From: Rhabditophanes sp. KR3021
Lineage: Eukaryota > Nematoda > Chromadorea > Rhabditida > Alloionematidae
DNA: 64,000 nt
Reading direction: 5' to 3'
NCBI GenBank assembly: GCA_963281155.1
Contig: CAUJLY010000004.1
Location: 2,790,001 to 2,854,000, forward strand
The stretch's first letter is position 1, and each line of letters starts with the position of its first letter. A program made the position numbers and the translations under genes. The notes under the pieces are model-generated. The model did not search any database and had not been told where the DNA came from. It saw only the letters and a list, made by a program, of their open reading frames with translations. Below, in pieces: positions 1 to 10,668 of this stretch.

Positions 1-600
1 CCTTATCAGCATCAACAAAAGCAAAATCAAATTTTCCTTCTTCTCCGTTAGCCAAAAGTTTCTCCAAAGTGTCTATGGCTGGGGCCTTGATAAAGTCGAT
101 TTTCTTCAAAATCTCAGGGTGCTTAGAAAGAATCGGCATTCCAACTCTATCTAATTCATCATGAGTGATATCCATAGAAATAACCTTTCCATCTTCTGGT
201 AAAGCTAAGGCGAATGAAAGGGCGGAGGCGCCGGTGAAAGATCCTGGAACATAGATAAACTTTCCTTTTCTGTAGTTGTTTGGACTTACCAACGTCAAGA
301 ACACGCTTAGCTTGAATCAATTCAATAAAATTTTGGCAGGTTGCAAGCACTTCTGGGGCCCCGAGCTGTAATAAGAATAATGTAATAATGGATCCAATAA
401 ATTAAAGGTACCATAATGCTCATTTGGCAGTTTTTAATAGTAGCATCCATCACTTCCTGTTCAATTGGAGTTTGCTTCACAGTATGAGCTACGCAATATT
501 TGGTGACTGGATCAGCGTCTTCAAAAAAACTTTTGCCAACGAATTGGTCGGCAATATTCTTTGAATCAAAGTAATCCGAAGTTAGTGGTTGAGCTGACAT
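1..600 (-). CDS. Caffeoyl-CoA/catechol O-methyltransferase family protein, copy 1 (partial)
   Basis: S-adenosylmethionine-dependent O-methyltransferase of the CCoAOMT (Methyltransf_3) family, expected to be a soluble small-molecule methylase. Three exons fit complement(<1..243, 290..365, 412..600); both introns are 46 bp, end in CAG, and keep the frame. The start is the ATG at 600. The SAM-binding motif I reads VLDVGSFTGAS across the second junction, followed by ALALPEDGK and a motif FDFAFVDADK at the window edge, where the gene runs off. The N-terminal helix region (DYFDSKNIADQFVGKSF) is looser than the core. A full-length paralogue lies at 43735-44644. The real substrate cannot be read from sequence. 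The family call is firm; the 3' third is missing from the window. Confidence 0.9.
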
Positions 601-1159
601 GGCTTGTAAAGGCTAAACTAAATTGTAAGTGAAATAATATGGTTCGAATCGCTTTATTTATATAAAAAATAAGTATTCAAATCATTATAATCTACGAACA
701 TAAAACTGAAAAACAAGATAAGTTCCACAATCAAAAATAATATTTCCAAAAAAACCTCAAACCGAATGGAATAGTATTTAAATATTAATTGTTAAAGTGA
801 TTATCTGTAAAGTAGTAAATAACAACCAGATTATCATCGACAACTAAATTCTATTTTACATGAATGCGATCTAATCATGCGAGAATCATGGAGCATCTCA
901 TTTTATTTATTCAATTTTAATGTTTTTTGCGGTGGAGTCATGTGATGTCAACAACTTTTTTGAAAATATTCGCTTGTTATAGTTGTTGTTGGGATTTAAA
1001 AAATTACTGCACAGCCGCACACTTACTCCTTCATTCTATATAGTTTATTACAGCCACTTTTCCCAAATTCGAACAATGTCGTTCTTCCAACTTTCGCTGT
1101 AACTTCAAAATATTTTGAAATTAGTTGGTACTTTTAAAAGGATTAATTATTCATTTAAA
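601..1159. other. Intergenic, divergent promoter region
   Basis: AT-rich spacer between the divergently transcribed O-methyltransferase and CacyBP genes. It must hold both promoters. No ORF, RNA gene or clear repeat was seen. Confidence 0.6.
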
Positions 1160-1927
1160 ATGGCATCAATTGAAGAGGCAAGTTTCATATACGTTTAGTT
1201 AATAATAAAAGTTTTAGATTCAAAAGTCTATCGACGAGTATGAAACATTTATTGCTTTGTCAAAGATATCTTCTGTCCAACATGACTTAAGAAAGCTTGT
1301 GGAAGTCGCCAAGGTTAAGAAAGCCCAAGCTACGACCAAAGCTAATGATGCTAAGAAGGCTGATGCTGAAGAAAGCGGAAAGCATGGTGAAAAGCATGAA
1401 CCAAAGAAAGTAGAAAGCAACATTTTCTATTCTACTATGACTTTGTTTTGTAAGTCATCAAATAAACCATATTCTTTATCGATATTTTAGCATACGAGGA
1501 CACTCCATCCGCGATGAAGATTTATTTGACAGTCAAAGGAGCTAAGGAACTCGACGATAAAGATTTTAACCTTTCTTGCACTTCCACATCCTTTGTTTTT
1601 ACTGGAAAAAACATTCAAAATGAGCACTTTAAATTTTCCAAGACAGGATTGTTTGCCAGCATAGTCCCTGCCAGTTGCTCATTCAAAAGAAAAACAGACA
1701 TGATTCTTTTGACATTGAAAAAAGTTAAGAATGAAAAATGGACGGATGTTTTGCCAGTAGAAAAGAAAAGTTTATCTACTCCAAAAGTTGACGAGGATGG
1801 GAATGAAATAAAGCCAGAAGATAGTATCATGAGCTTAATGAAAGAAATGTATAACACAGGAGACCCTCAGATCAAAAAAGCCATTGCAGAAGCATTCACC
1901 AAGGGCAAGCTTGATAGATCTGAATAA
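1160..1927 (+). CDS. cacybp: Calcyclin-binding protein / Siah-interacting protein (CacyBP/SIP)
   Basis: Adaptor that links Siah-type E3 ligases and Skp1 to substrates in metazoa. Exons 1160..1177, 1218..1449 and 1491..1927 give 228 residues, the usual size. The N-terminal Siah-interacting segment begins MASIEEIQKSIDEYETFI and is followed by an acidic and lysine-rich linker. A CS (p23-like) domain follows, roughly residues 75-165 (STMTLFSYEDTPSAMKIYLT onward). The C-terminal SGS segment holds DSIMSLMKEMYNTGDPQIKK, matching the family pattern of a short helix with GLMNVLKKIYEDGDD. The first exon is only six codons and its donor is GAG|GCAAGT, a GC-AG intron; the alternative of a later ATG would delete the conserved first helix. 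Confidence 0.93.
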
Positions 1928-2061
1928 ATTATATTTTTCTTGACTATTTAACTGTTTTAGTAATATTTTAAAATATTAACTAAACTTTTTAAGTAATATG
2001 TTAAAATAAACTTTTAAGTAACACTTGCTTTTATTTAAGTAATTTAAGCAAATCTAGTTTA

Positions 2062-3642
2062 TTACATAGATTCGTTTGTTTTGACTGTATTACTACCTCC
2101 AGGGCTTGGTTCCGAACCAGTCTGATTTGTCCAAAGTTGAGGTAGCTGGAGGGATTTTCTATCCAACATGTGCATCAACTCGTATACTTCATTCTTTTTC
2201 GCAGCAGCTTTCTTTATAGTAGTGATTCTGAGAAGCAACGAAGCAAACCTCAAGTCAGCGTCTACTTCGTTGTACCCCTTTCTTAGGTATGATTCAAGAC
2301 ATTTGGTAAACTTCTTACGAGCAGCACCAATGTCTCTTACTGAAGCGGCATCCAGGTTTTCCGCATCACTATCCAGAAACATGATAATGTTTAAGAGTGT
2401 GTATTCCATTTTCGTGACTCCAATTGTTCGAAATGGTTTCAGCACATACTGAATAACGATATGCATTACACGGCAAATTTTAGACCTAGAAGAGAATGTT
2501 AAATATCTAAAACCATCACTGTCGTCTTCTTTAAAATAATGGCCATCCGGATGTACGATTTTGTCAACAATATCTAATGGTGTTCGAAAGGCTTCCGTCA
2601 TTATCATAAATGAACTGGCATGATTTCTAATTAATATTTCTTGATCGGAACGCGGTAGCTTTCGGAAAACCCCGATGGACTTAATCCAATCTATATACAA
2701 TGTTAAAATTCTCTGGCGCCAAAATGGCAGTGCTTCGAGTCTCTCCTTTGATTTGCAACGACTGATCAAGGAAGTTTCAGTTAATTCATTGATTACAACA
2801 TTTTCAAAAACCGAGTGCCTTCCTAGAGCAGAATCCAGTTTATCATAAGGCGGTAAATCTGCTCTTGCTAATAAAACAGTAAAGATGCTTTCCGTTTTCT
2901 CCAGCTCAGATATCTCATTGGTACTCTTTATCGGAATCTGACTATAATTCACATTCTGGTCACACAATTCTCCTAGCCATGGTTTAGATTCTGTCTCGCT
3001 TACTTCCTTTTTAATTTCTAAATTAATACTTTCTTCAACAACAACCTCATCTTCTTTTACTTGTTCCTTTTTGGAATTTTCTTTTTTATTGTTTTGAACT
3101 TGTTCTTTTACTTCACTTGTATTTAATAGCTTTCTCTTTCGTTGTGTGTAACCAATTCTGTCTCTGTCGTTTTGGATGCCTTGAATATATTCAATATCAT
3201 TAGTTTTGTGTGTTAACTTACATTCTTTGGACATTCCCACGGCCACACATTTCGCCAGTCTACAAGCTCTACAAGCACACCTTGCCCCCTTCAAAATGGC
3301 ACATTTTCCATCTAATGCACATTTGTATTGCTTTTTATTCTAAAATTGTTATTACCTATTAAAAACAACATATGCTGGAATTTGTTTAATACTCAATTTA
3401 TATAATAAAGAGGCCATTTTTCGATATATTTAGGCATTTTTATATTATTGAAACTTACCACCAATGCTCGTCTATAAAAAGTTTTGCACCTGAAAATAAC
3501 GATGTATTAGTACTATCATGACTTATTATGATAACGTTAACTGTTAACAATAATAAGATATCTCTTACCCATTGCAGGATTGGATTCCGTAGTGATTTCC
3601 AGTTGAAGCATCTGAACATACCTGACATAGATCTGGTGCCAT
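2062..3642 (-). CDS. Nuclear hormone receptor, nematode supplementary type
   Basis: DNA-binding ligand-type transcription factor. Exons 3569..3642, 3459..3489 and 2062..3339 (complement) join in frame to 460 residues. The C4 zinc finger is split over the three exons: C-x2-C in MAPDLCQVCSDASTGNHYG, the P-box CNGCKTFYRRALV, then the second module with CALDGKCAILKGARCACRAC and RLAKCVAVGMSKE. The hinge is long and charged. The ligand-binding domain lies at about residues 220-420 with LPFWRQRILTLYIDWIKSIG and LPRSDQEILIRNHASSFM, the helix 3-5 signature. FYRR in place of FFRR and the CNGCK P-box are typical of the expanded nematode receptor families. Orthology to a numbered nhr gene was not attempted. 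Confidence 0.9.
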
Positions 3643-4260
3643 TAGTTCTGTGATGATAAGTTAATTTACTATGAAGCGAAAATTGTAACCTTACTACCTT
3701 TTTCAGTCTCGGACATATATTGCTTGTAGTTAATTATGTATTAGAGTCTCTAATTAATGCATGTATCAATTTATTATTGATTCATACAAAGTTTAAAGTT
3801 TATTAATACACGAGATTGATAATATCGGCTCTTTTTAGCAACCTTGTCAACTAAACAAATTTTAAAGACATCTGTTTGACAAGCTATTTTGATAACACAC
3901 TAAATTGTGACAACGACTTCTGGTAATGAAAATAATACTCTGTATCTCTTTCATGTAAGCTATTCTGCACCTGCATCACTCATCATATGCAGAGAATCCA
4001 CTTTCCCATTTCCGATAATTGCAATATTGGAATGTAATCTTTTAATATCTAATTTCACTTCATAATATGCACGAACATAATTCAAATTTACAAAGATTTG
4101 CATCGCCTATAATAAATGTGCTTAGCTCTGACAGGATATTTTCCAGCCTTCTTGTTATTTCAGTATTTTAAAAATGAGACATTCCTGCAACGATGCGTGA
4201 TCTTTTTCAAAGCTACATATTACCAATGAGTAAGGGCGTGTATAGAAACTTGGGAAATTT
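3643..4260. other. Intergenic region upstream of receptor and DnaJ genes
   Basis: AT-rich spacer between two divergent genes. Apart from the heat-shock element that follows it, no gene or repeat is visible. Confidence 0.5.
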
Positions 4261-4262
4261 TA

Positions 4263-4280
4263 GTCTAGAATATTCTAGAA
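4263..4280. promoter_or_regulatory. Heat-shock element
   Basis: The run contains GAA-TA-TTC-TA-GAA, three perfect alternating nGAAn units, with an imperfect TC unit on its left and another GAA at 4254. This is the canonical HSF1 binding arrangement. It lies about 250 bp upstream of the DnaJ start codon, the expected place for a heat-inducible chaperone promoter. Confidence 0.8.
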
Positions 4281-4513
4281 TATACGAGGAAACTACCGAG
4301 CTCTCTGTTCTGTATGTGATGTGTGCATTTTACAGATTTGTATAGTGTTAGACATACCCATTTCTTTGTAATTTTTTTTGTTAACCATTAATAGTGATTC
4401 TACTCGTTTTGTGCTTACCAAATTATATTCACAACCAAGCTTTTTAATTTATTGTATATTGATTATTGATAAATATTTTAGATCTTTCAACCTCAAATCC
4501 TTAACATTGAAGC

Positions 4514-5782
4514 ATGTTTTTCGGGCAAAATATGGGCCGTGGACGCAGTGGACCTGTCGACACCAAGTTGTATGATTTACTCGGAGTAGCTCCTACTGCT
4601 AATGACAGTGAGATTAAAAAAGCCTACAGAAAGCTTGCCAAAGAATTCCATCCAGACAAGAACCCAGATCATGGTGACAAATTTAAGGAGATTTCAATGG
4701 CCTATGATGTTCTTAGTGATGAAAATAAGAAATCAATCTATGATAGTGCAGGCTTAGAAGGGTTAAGAGAAGGAGGCGGCGGCGGTGGTTCCGGTTTTGA
4801 ATCTATGTTTGAAATGTTTGGAGGTGACTCACCTTTCGCAAGTATGTTTGGAGGTGGAGGGCGTGGTGGTCCAAGAAGAGCTCGTCGTGGAAAAGACACC
4901 GTCTACCCCTTGAAACTAACCCTAGAAGAAGTTTACAAAGGTAAACAAGTCAAGCTAAAGCTAAACAGAAAGGTTATTTGCGGCCCATGCAAGAACAAGC
5001 AAAGTACCTGTAGCAAATGTCACGGCCAAGGTGTTGTCATGATGACAAGACGAATGGGACCTGGCATGATTTCTTCTCAGCAAGTGCGTTGTGACTCATG
5101 TAATGCAACTGGTCAATGCTTTGATAAGACATGTACTAAATGTTCCGGGGAAGGAGTTGTTCAGGAAGCCAAAGTTATTACTGTCGATGTCACACCTGGA
5201 TCCAAGCATAACCAAGCATTTCTTTTTAGAGGAGAAGCTGATGAATACCCCGGAATGGAAACTGGAGATATCAAAATTATTCTGCAAGTCGAAGACCATG
5301 CCCTTTTCAAGAGGAAAAATCGTGATTTGGTGTACAATAAAACTATCAGTCTTACAGAGTCTCTTTGCGGTGTTAAATTTTACTTAGTTCATCTGGATGG
5401 TCGTTCTCTACTGATTGAAAATAAACCAGGGAATGTTATCAAACCTGGTGCCGTTAGATGTGTTTACGGTGAAGGTATGCCTTGGGCTGAAAACAAAACG
5501 CAGAAAGGAAATCTATATATTAAATTTGATATTAAGTTCCCAGAAAATTATTTCTTAAAGAAAGATGATGATTATAAGATTCTTGAAAGCTGCCTTCCAG
5601 TAAGACCTGTTTCTATCGGAGCAACCAAAGATGCTGAACACGTTCAACTGAATGATTGCGATAATGAAACTTTAAATAGTGGTGGAAAGGGACGTGAAAA
5701 TTATCACGAGGATTCTGAAGAAGAAATGGAATATGAAAGTGCTGGCGGCCATCCCGGTGGAGTACAATGTCAACAACAATAA
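4514..5782 (+). CDS. Type I (DNAJA2-like) Hsp40 co-chaperone
   Basis: Stimulates Hsp70 ATP hydrolysis and delivers clients; cytosolic. The single exon encodes 422 residues if the first ATG is used; the in-frame ATG at 4532 (MGRGR) is a possible alternative. The J domain covers about residues 17-82 with HPD at 46-48, followed by a Gly/Phe linker to about 125. The Cys-rich region follows, then two C-terminal beta domains with [15 protein letters not shown] and [11 protein letters not shown]. The protein ends in CQQQ, a CaaX-type farnesylation motif as in DNAJA2. The first zinc repeat is shortened: CGPCKNKQS lacks the usual CxxCxGxG glycines and the spacer before CSKCHGQG. Upstream HSE suggests heat induction; AATAAA follows at 5857. 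Confidence 0.95.
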   Translation: MFFGQNMGRGRSGPVDTKLYDLLGVAPTANDSEIKKAYRKLAKEFHPDKNPDHGDKFKEISMAYDVLSDENKKSIYDSAGLEGLREGGGGGGSGFESMFEMFGGDSPFASMFGGGGRGGPRRARRGKDTVYPLKLTLEEVYKGKQVKLKLNRKVICGPCKNKQSTCSKCHGQGVVMMTRRMGPGMISSQQVRCDSCNATGQCFDKTCTKCSGEGVVQEAKVITVDVTPGSKHNQAFLFRGEADEYPGMETGDIKIILQVEDHALFKRKNRDLVYNKTISLTESLCGVKFYLVHLDGRSLLIENKPGNVIKPGAVRCVYGEGMPWAENKTQKGNLYIKFDIKFPENYFLKKDDDYKILESCLPVRPVSIGATKDAEHVQLNDCDNETLNSGGKGRENYHEDSEEEMEYESAGGHPGGVQCQQQ

Positions 5783-5856
5783 GCTTTACTCAGGTGGTAT
5801 CTCAAAATAATTTTCACCCTTTTCATCATTTAAAGTTTATTTGACCGTCATTTATT

Positions 5857-5862
5857 AATAAA
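5857..5862 (+). terminator. Polyadenylation signal of DnaJ gene
   Basis: AATAAA 75 bp after the DnaJ stop codon, in the expected orientation. Confidence 0.6.
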
Positions 5863-6090
5863 AAGATCATTTTAGCAAATTTCACATATACTAAGCAAAA
5901 ATTATTTATTTTGTTAATAAAATGTTCACTAAGTATTCGTGTTTTCATTTGAGTTTGCTAATTAAAATATATAAATATACGCTCATGTTATTATTAAAGT
6001 TAATTTATTTCATTAATCCAATGCTGAACAAAATATTTATTTATGTTATTTTTTAATATATCTTTTTTGTAATTGCTGACCCGCTGTCGA

Positions 6091-8579
6091 TTAAAAATCC
6101 ATGGTTTCACTTTCATAAAACGGGTCATAGCGAGAAGAAGATTGATCTACACTTCCCATACTTGTTAATTTATGGGCATAATGCCTAGGTGATCTGGATA
6201 ATGTTGTACTTCCGACATCCTGAGAAACACCTCTTAACAATGGATTTCTTTTTGAAGTCTGAAGACTTGTTGGAGAAGGTCGTGCATGAATCGGACTATT
6301 ATAATTTGTCATTGAACCCATCCCTTGAATTTGTTCACTCTCAAAAGCATATTTAATTTGATACAATGAAATGTGTCCGCAATTTCTTGTCTTTAGTCTT
6401 TCACACATATCCAGCGCTTTAATTGTATTGTTTGGGTGAAAAATATTGCCAAATTCACATAATAAGACATAATCGAAATTGTCTTTCTTAAAACCACTCC
6501 TTCCTGCGCACCTTACCAGAGAAATCTTTCTTAAATTCCAATTTCTAGGAGAACTTTTATATATAACACTTGCTCCACTCCAAATCAACCATGAGCCTTC
6601 TAGAGATTCTGTTCTGTTAGAATCTATGATTTTGAATGAATTTATTATGAACCTAAAAGTCAAATTAAATATTATACAACTTCTTATTCTTTGTAAAAGT
6701 GTTAAATCTTATTTACATCATTTCATATTTTACTTCTATCACGCATTTTTATGATCAACTTATCCACATTCAACTTGACGAATAATATAATGAATTAACT
6801 TCAAATATAATAACCGAAACTATGCTTAAATGAGACACGTTTTGTTTTTCATTTTACCCATCCTTAGTAACACCAAATTCAGCAACACATTTGGCCTTCC
6901 TATGCTTAACCCCGAGATACCTTATTTATATATTTTTACAGCATATTTTATATTCGTCTTTTGTTGCTAGTTAATTCTTATCTAAAGTTAGATCAAATAG
7001 AGTTTATATCATTAAATCGTTCTGCCTTAATTGTTTTGCTAAGCACTATTTGATCGAGTTACAAGGGTACACACAATATTTAAAAAGAATTTTAGTCTTA
7101 TTTATTATATCAAAAATAATATTAATACATAACTATTAGTCGTTGGATCTGAAGTGGATCTTGCAGAAAAGGAGATGTTATTGCTTATATTGGCGAAACA
7201 TTCAATCTTTATAACAGAATGGCTAGGCATAAATATGAATACATTTTTGCTAATAGATGGGCTAAGTTTTTAGGAAAAAGAAAGGATTCTTCCATAAGTT
7301 GACTAATGCAGGACAAAAGTTGCGCATCGTCAAGAAGACCTATGCTTCAAAAATGATAGCTGAAAACGTAGAAGTTATCTTGATGGAGGCCTACAGTGGT
7401 AAACCATCTTTTTTATTTATCAACCTGATTGGTCCTACGAAAAATATAGAATTGGCCCAATTATTCTTAAATGATTTTTCTGAATGTACACCTATTGAAT
7501 TTGTTTTAAGATATTTTTTTGTTTGCGCTTTATTGATAATTTTAAATAACTTACCCAGCATGAGCATGTCTATTTGTTGGCAAATTGAAACTTCCAATTG
7601 AACCCATTTTATTAATTGTAAATACCTCTTCATACGGTCCGTACTGACTTTTTGAATAATTAGAAACACTATGTATGTAGTTGTTAATTGTCATTGTTCT
7701 TTCTGCATAGGAATCACCTTTGAAGATGCTGTAGTTCAGATATGGAAATGTAGGATTTTTATCAAGACATTTCAACAAAATTCCTTCTTTAAATCTCGGC
7801 AAATTGCGAACATTATTGCATTGAGCGATAGCCTTATCTAAGGCTTCTATTCTCTAGAAACCAATAAAAGTTAGCATTGATCGCACTTTGTTTATCAATA
7901 ACCCTCTATTTCTCTTCTAAAGTACAAAAAAGCCTCGGAAAATAGTTGAAGCCTCAAAGAGTAGTATCGTTTGTGTGTAATCTTTAGAAATAGGGAGTAT
8001 AAGTCAAACATGTTACTTTTTATCACTATTATGTGTGCATTACTCGCATGAGATAACAAAAACAACCAATAACTCTTAACATTTAATTGTTTCTTTAAGA
8101 TTTTAACACACGACTTCATCTCTTTTCGAAGTACATCTTAGATAGATGCCTTTTTAATTTTTTGAAAGTACATTATATGAAACTAACCTTATTTTCATTA
8201 TCAACCAGTCCAAATTGTTTAAATGAAGAAAACATATCATCAGATTCTGAATTTAAGGATTCCTTCTCCAAGAATCCCAACAAAATGGTGCAATCATTTG
8301 AACTCAATTTGTCTCTTCCAATTATTTCAACGACTTCTTCACTGTTCTAAAAGTACATCATAAGTTTAGTAAACAAAATGTCAAAAATATATAACAAATA
8401 AATATATCTGCCCCTATTTAGAATACTTTTGATAAAATGCATATGTTGTACTTATTAAAAATACAAATCTTCATTACCTTCACAATTTTATACTTAATAA
8501 CACCAAATTTTGAAGGAAATATATGATTATTTTGAATAGAAATGCAAGGATATTTTAATTTTTTATTTAATGAATTCAT
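6091..8579 (-). CDS. Uncharacterised protein, possible PTB/PH-fold C-terminal domain
   Basis: Four exons fit complement(8478..8579, 8188..8346, 7555..7853, 6091..6652) with consistent phases and GT-AG junctions, giving 373 residues from ATG 8579. I do not recognise the family. Visible features are a compact N-terminal half (KFGVIKYKIVKNSEEVVEII, then LDKAIAQCNNVRNLPRFKEG and ILLKCLDKNPTFPYLNYSIF). The segment at about 200-285 has INSFKIIDSNRTESLEGSWL, then WNLRKISLVRCAGRSGF and CEFGNIFHPNNTIKALDMCE; its W-x-L-R-x-I spacing and following strand-turn-helix weakly recall IRS/DOK-type PTB domains. A Ser-rich tail of about 85 residues ends YDPFYESETMDF. The last intron (902 bp) holds a decayed sense-opposite fragment. 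Gene reality is well supported; the domain call is only a suggestion. Confidence 0.75.
7168..7400 (+). pseudogene. Possible decayed GIY-YIG-like fragment inside intron
   Basis: On the strand opposite to the host gene, one frame reads GDVIAYIGETFNLYNRMARH, which resembles the GIY-YIG nuclease pattern YIG-x(6-8)-R-x3-H. The frame closes at a TGA near 7302 and the similarity seems to continue in another frame (KLRIVKKTYASKMIAENVEV). No complete ORF exists. Chance resemblance is possible. Confidence 0.25.
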
Positions 8580-8764
8580 ATCAGTAATGAATATTAAAAT
8601 GAAATGATATAACCTAGATATAAGCTATAGACACTTTTTAAACTATTTTTAAACTAAATAATAGGTGGTAATAAATAATCCTAGTAATAAGGAACCTTTC
8701 CTTGATGACATATGTTTTGCCACTATTTGATACATGTTTAGATCAAAGTGATAAAAGTAAGTTG

Positions 8765-9166
8765 CTAATATCCAATTAGCAATTTAAAGTGTTCATCTAA
8801 AGGAACAGGTGTGTGATAACATAGTATTTTTTGTGTATTATAACCCACCGTTGATTCAGATAAATTGGCTTGTGATGAGTTTGCCTGAGATAAATTATCT
8901 TCAGATAGGCCATCATTGCTCTGTGGTGTTGTATGTGTGGACGTATTTTTGGATGTATGCGGTGATGTTGTATTTTGTGAAGCAAGTAAATTCGTTTCAT
9001 AAGAACTATAAAATCTTGGTAATCTTGTTCGACTAGGTGAAGATCTCAAATTATTGGAGCTCGAACTCTTCATCAACTCGAATGAATAACCATACTGAGA
9101 ACGATTGTTACCTCTAATATTAAGAGATGACAACCTTCGCATCATACTTTGAAATATATTATCCAT
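8765..9166 (-). CDS. Ser/Asn/Thr-rich small protein, unrecognised
   Basis: A 133-codon single ORF, MDNIFQSMMRRLSSLNIRGN at the start and a low-complexity centre rich in Ser, Asn and Thr (DGLSEDNLSQANSSQANLSE). It lies 186 bp upstream of the start of the 373-residue gene on the same strand and no splice link to it keeps the frame, so it may be a separate small gene or an alternative 5' end. NRSQYGYSFE recalls NSYRYGYASP in the ORF at 10384-10668. No domain or signal peptide is visible. Reality is uncertain because low-complexity AT-rich sequence can stay open by chance. Confidence 0.35.
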   Translation of the reverse strand: MDNIFQSMMRRLSSLNIRGNNRSQYGYSFELMKSSSSNNLRSSPSRTRLPRFYSSYETNLLASQNTTSPHTSKNTSTHTTPQSNDGLSEDNLSQANSSQANLSESTVGYNTQKILCYHTPVPLDEHFKLLIGY

Positions 9167-10383
9167 TGCACTTAAAGGAGAAAAGCAACGTGTATTTATA
9201 TATGCAGCAAAATATTGTTAGAATAGGACACTACTCCGACAACGGAAATGTAAATGTTAATGCAAAATAGTGGGTGAATGTAAGACTTTGCGAAAAAGAC
9301 AAACTTTGAGATATAATTTAAATCTAAATAAAGGAAAAAAGGCTTAGTAAGAATATATTGTGTCCAATTACTTAATGAGCAAAAAGCATAACATTGTTTG
9401 TTAAATTATCAGTTCCTAAGTAAATTGTAAATACAATGAATGTACCATTCAATATCAACTTTTTGACAATAAAAAGTGGTGCCAAAACAATTGATACACA
9501 ATTGATATTTAAAGTTTGTGGTGCCTAAGGGTAGGCTTTTTGACGATTCCTAACTTTCACGCATCACTGCCTATTTTTTACATTTATTTATTATATCTAT
9601 ACTTTTCAATCATCATATTTTTTATACAATTCCCAACATTATTTATCTTTTAATGTAAAAATAGGCATAAGTAAGTTAGTATTTATGATACTCGCTATAA
9701 ATAAATTGGTAACTAACTTTTCTGTTTGGCAAAAATTAAAATTCAATTTATAAGTCAAACCGTTTTTAACTCAATTATCATTATATTAATTCAATTGATA
9801 GGATTAAATTTGAGAAAAAACCATAAGTATTAACAAGTGTTAATAAATATGGATGAATAACTAAAGTTACTGATAGTTCATAGCAAGTAAATAATTAAAA
9901 ACAGAATGGCAAATGTAAATAATGACAATTCAGAAATGTAAAAACAATTAAATATCACACTTGTTGATATACTATTGAAGTTTCATGGCAATCTTATAAA
10001 CATTGCTTAGTAAGTTTAGCAAGTATTTACTATATTTAATATTAGTATTATTATGAGTATTAGTATGAGTATGAATGTTTGAGCATGACAATAATAAATG
10101 ACTACCGCTTAACGTTGAATGTGTATTTCAGAAGAACATATGTTCAGCCAACTTCTTTTTTGTTTCTTTGTCTTTAAGCTTAAGACAAAAATATCACATT
10201 TAAGTTCATTTAACAAGCCATAGTTGGTTGGCAATATGAGACACATAAAATAAGTTTATCTTATTATAGAATCGCAACATTTTTTTAACAAAAGATGTGC
10301 CAGTATATGATATACTTTTAAGATATTCTAATTGAATATAATAGTGGTGTAAGTTTACAATTTGGGAATAACTTTTATGTCCT
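9167..10383. other. Non-coding spacer
   Basis: About 1.2 kb of AT-rich sequence between two Ser/Asn-rich ORFs. No exon with a clear frame and splice sites was found. Confidence 0.5.
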
Positions 10384-10668
10384 TTAACTTGCCTGAGAAA
10401 TTTGATGAATCGGTGGTGGTCTTAATCTTTGATTTAGGGAATAATTTGAACCACGACTGTTCGAAGGCTGGGAATTGGGTGAAATGTATGAGGAGTTGGT
10501 TGATGTATTAGAAATATTACTTATAGACTGTCCAGATCTAAAAGCTCCATACGATGATTCGGAACCAAATGCATGTTGATTATGAACTTGACTATGATTT
10601 GAAGGCGATGCATAACCGTAACGATAACTATTGTTCAAATAAGAATGCGCTATACCATTCTTATCCAT
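10384..10668 (-). CDS. Ser/Asn-rich small ORF or first exon, unrecognised
   Basis: Encodes 94 residues rich in Ser, Asn, Tyr and Gln (HAFGSESSYGAFRSGQSISN), with a Pro-rich end RLRPPPIHQISQ. The 3' end reads CAG|GCAAGT, a good GC-type splice donor, so this may be a first exon rather than a complete gene; joining it to the ORF below at 8765-9166 does not keep an open frame. No known domain. It shares composition and a Tyr-Gly-Tyr motif with that ORF. Confidence 0.35.
   Translation of the reverse strand: MDKNGIAHSYLNNSYRYGYASPSNHSQVHNQHAFGSESSYGAFRSGQSISNISNTSTNSSYISPNSQPSNSRGSNYSLNQRLRPPPIHQISQAS

Noticed and set aside
640..655. GGTTCGAATC, similar to a tRNA T-arm
   Set aside because: No matching acceptor, D or anticodon arms around it.
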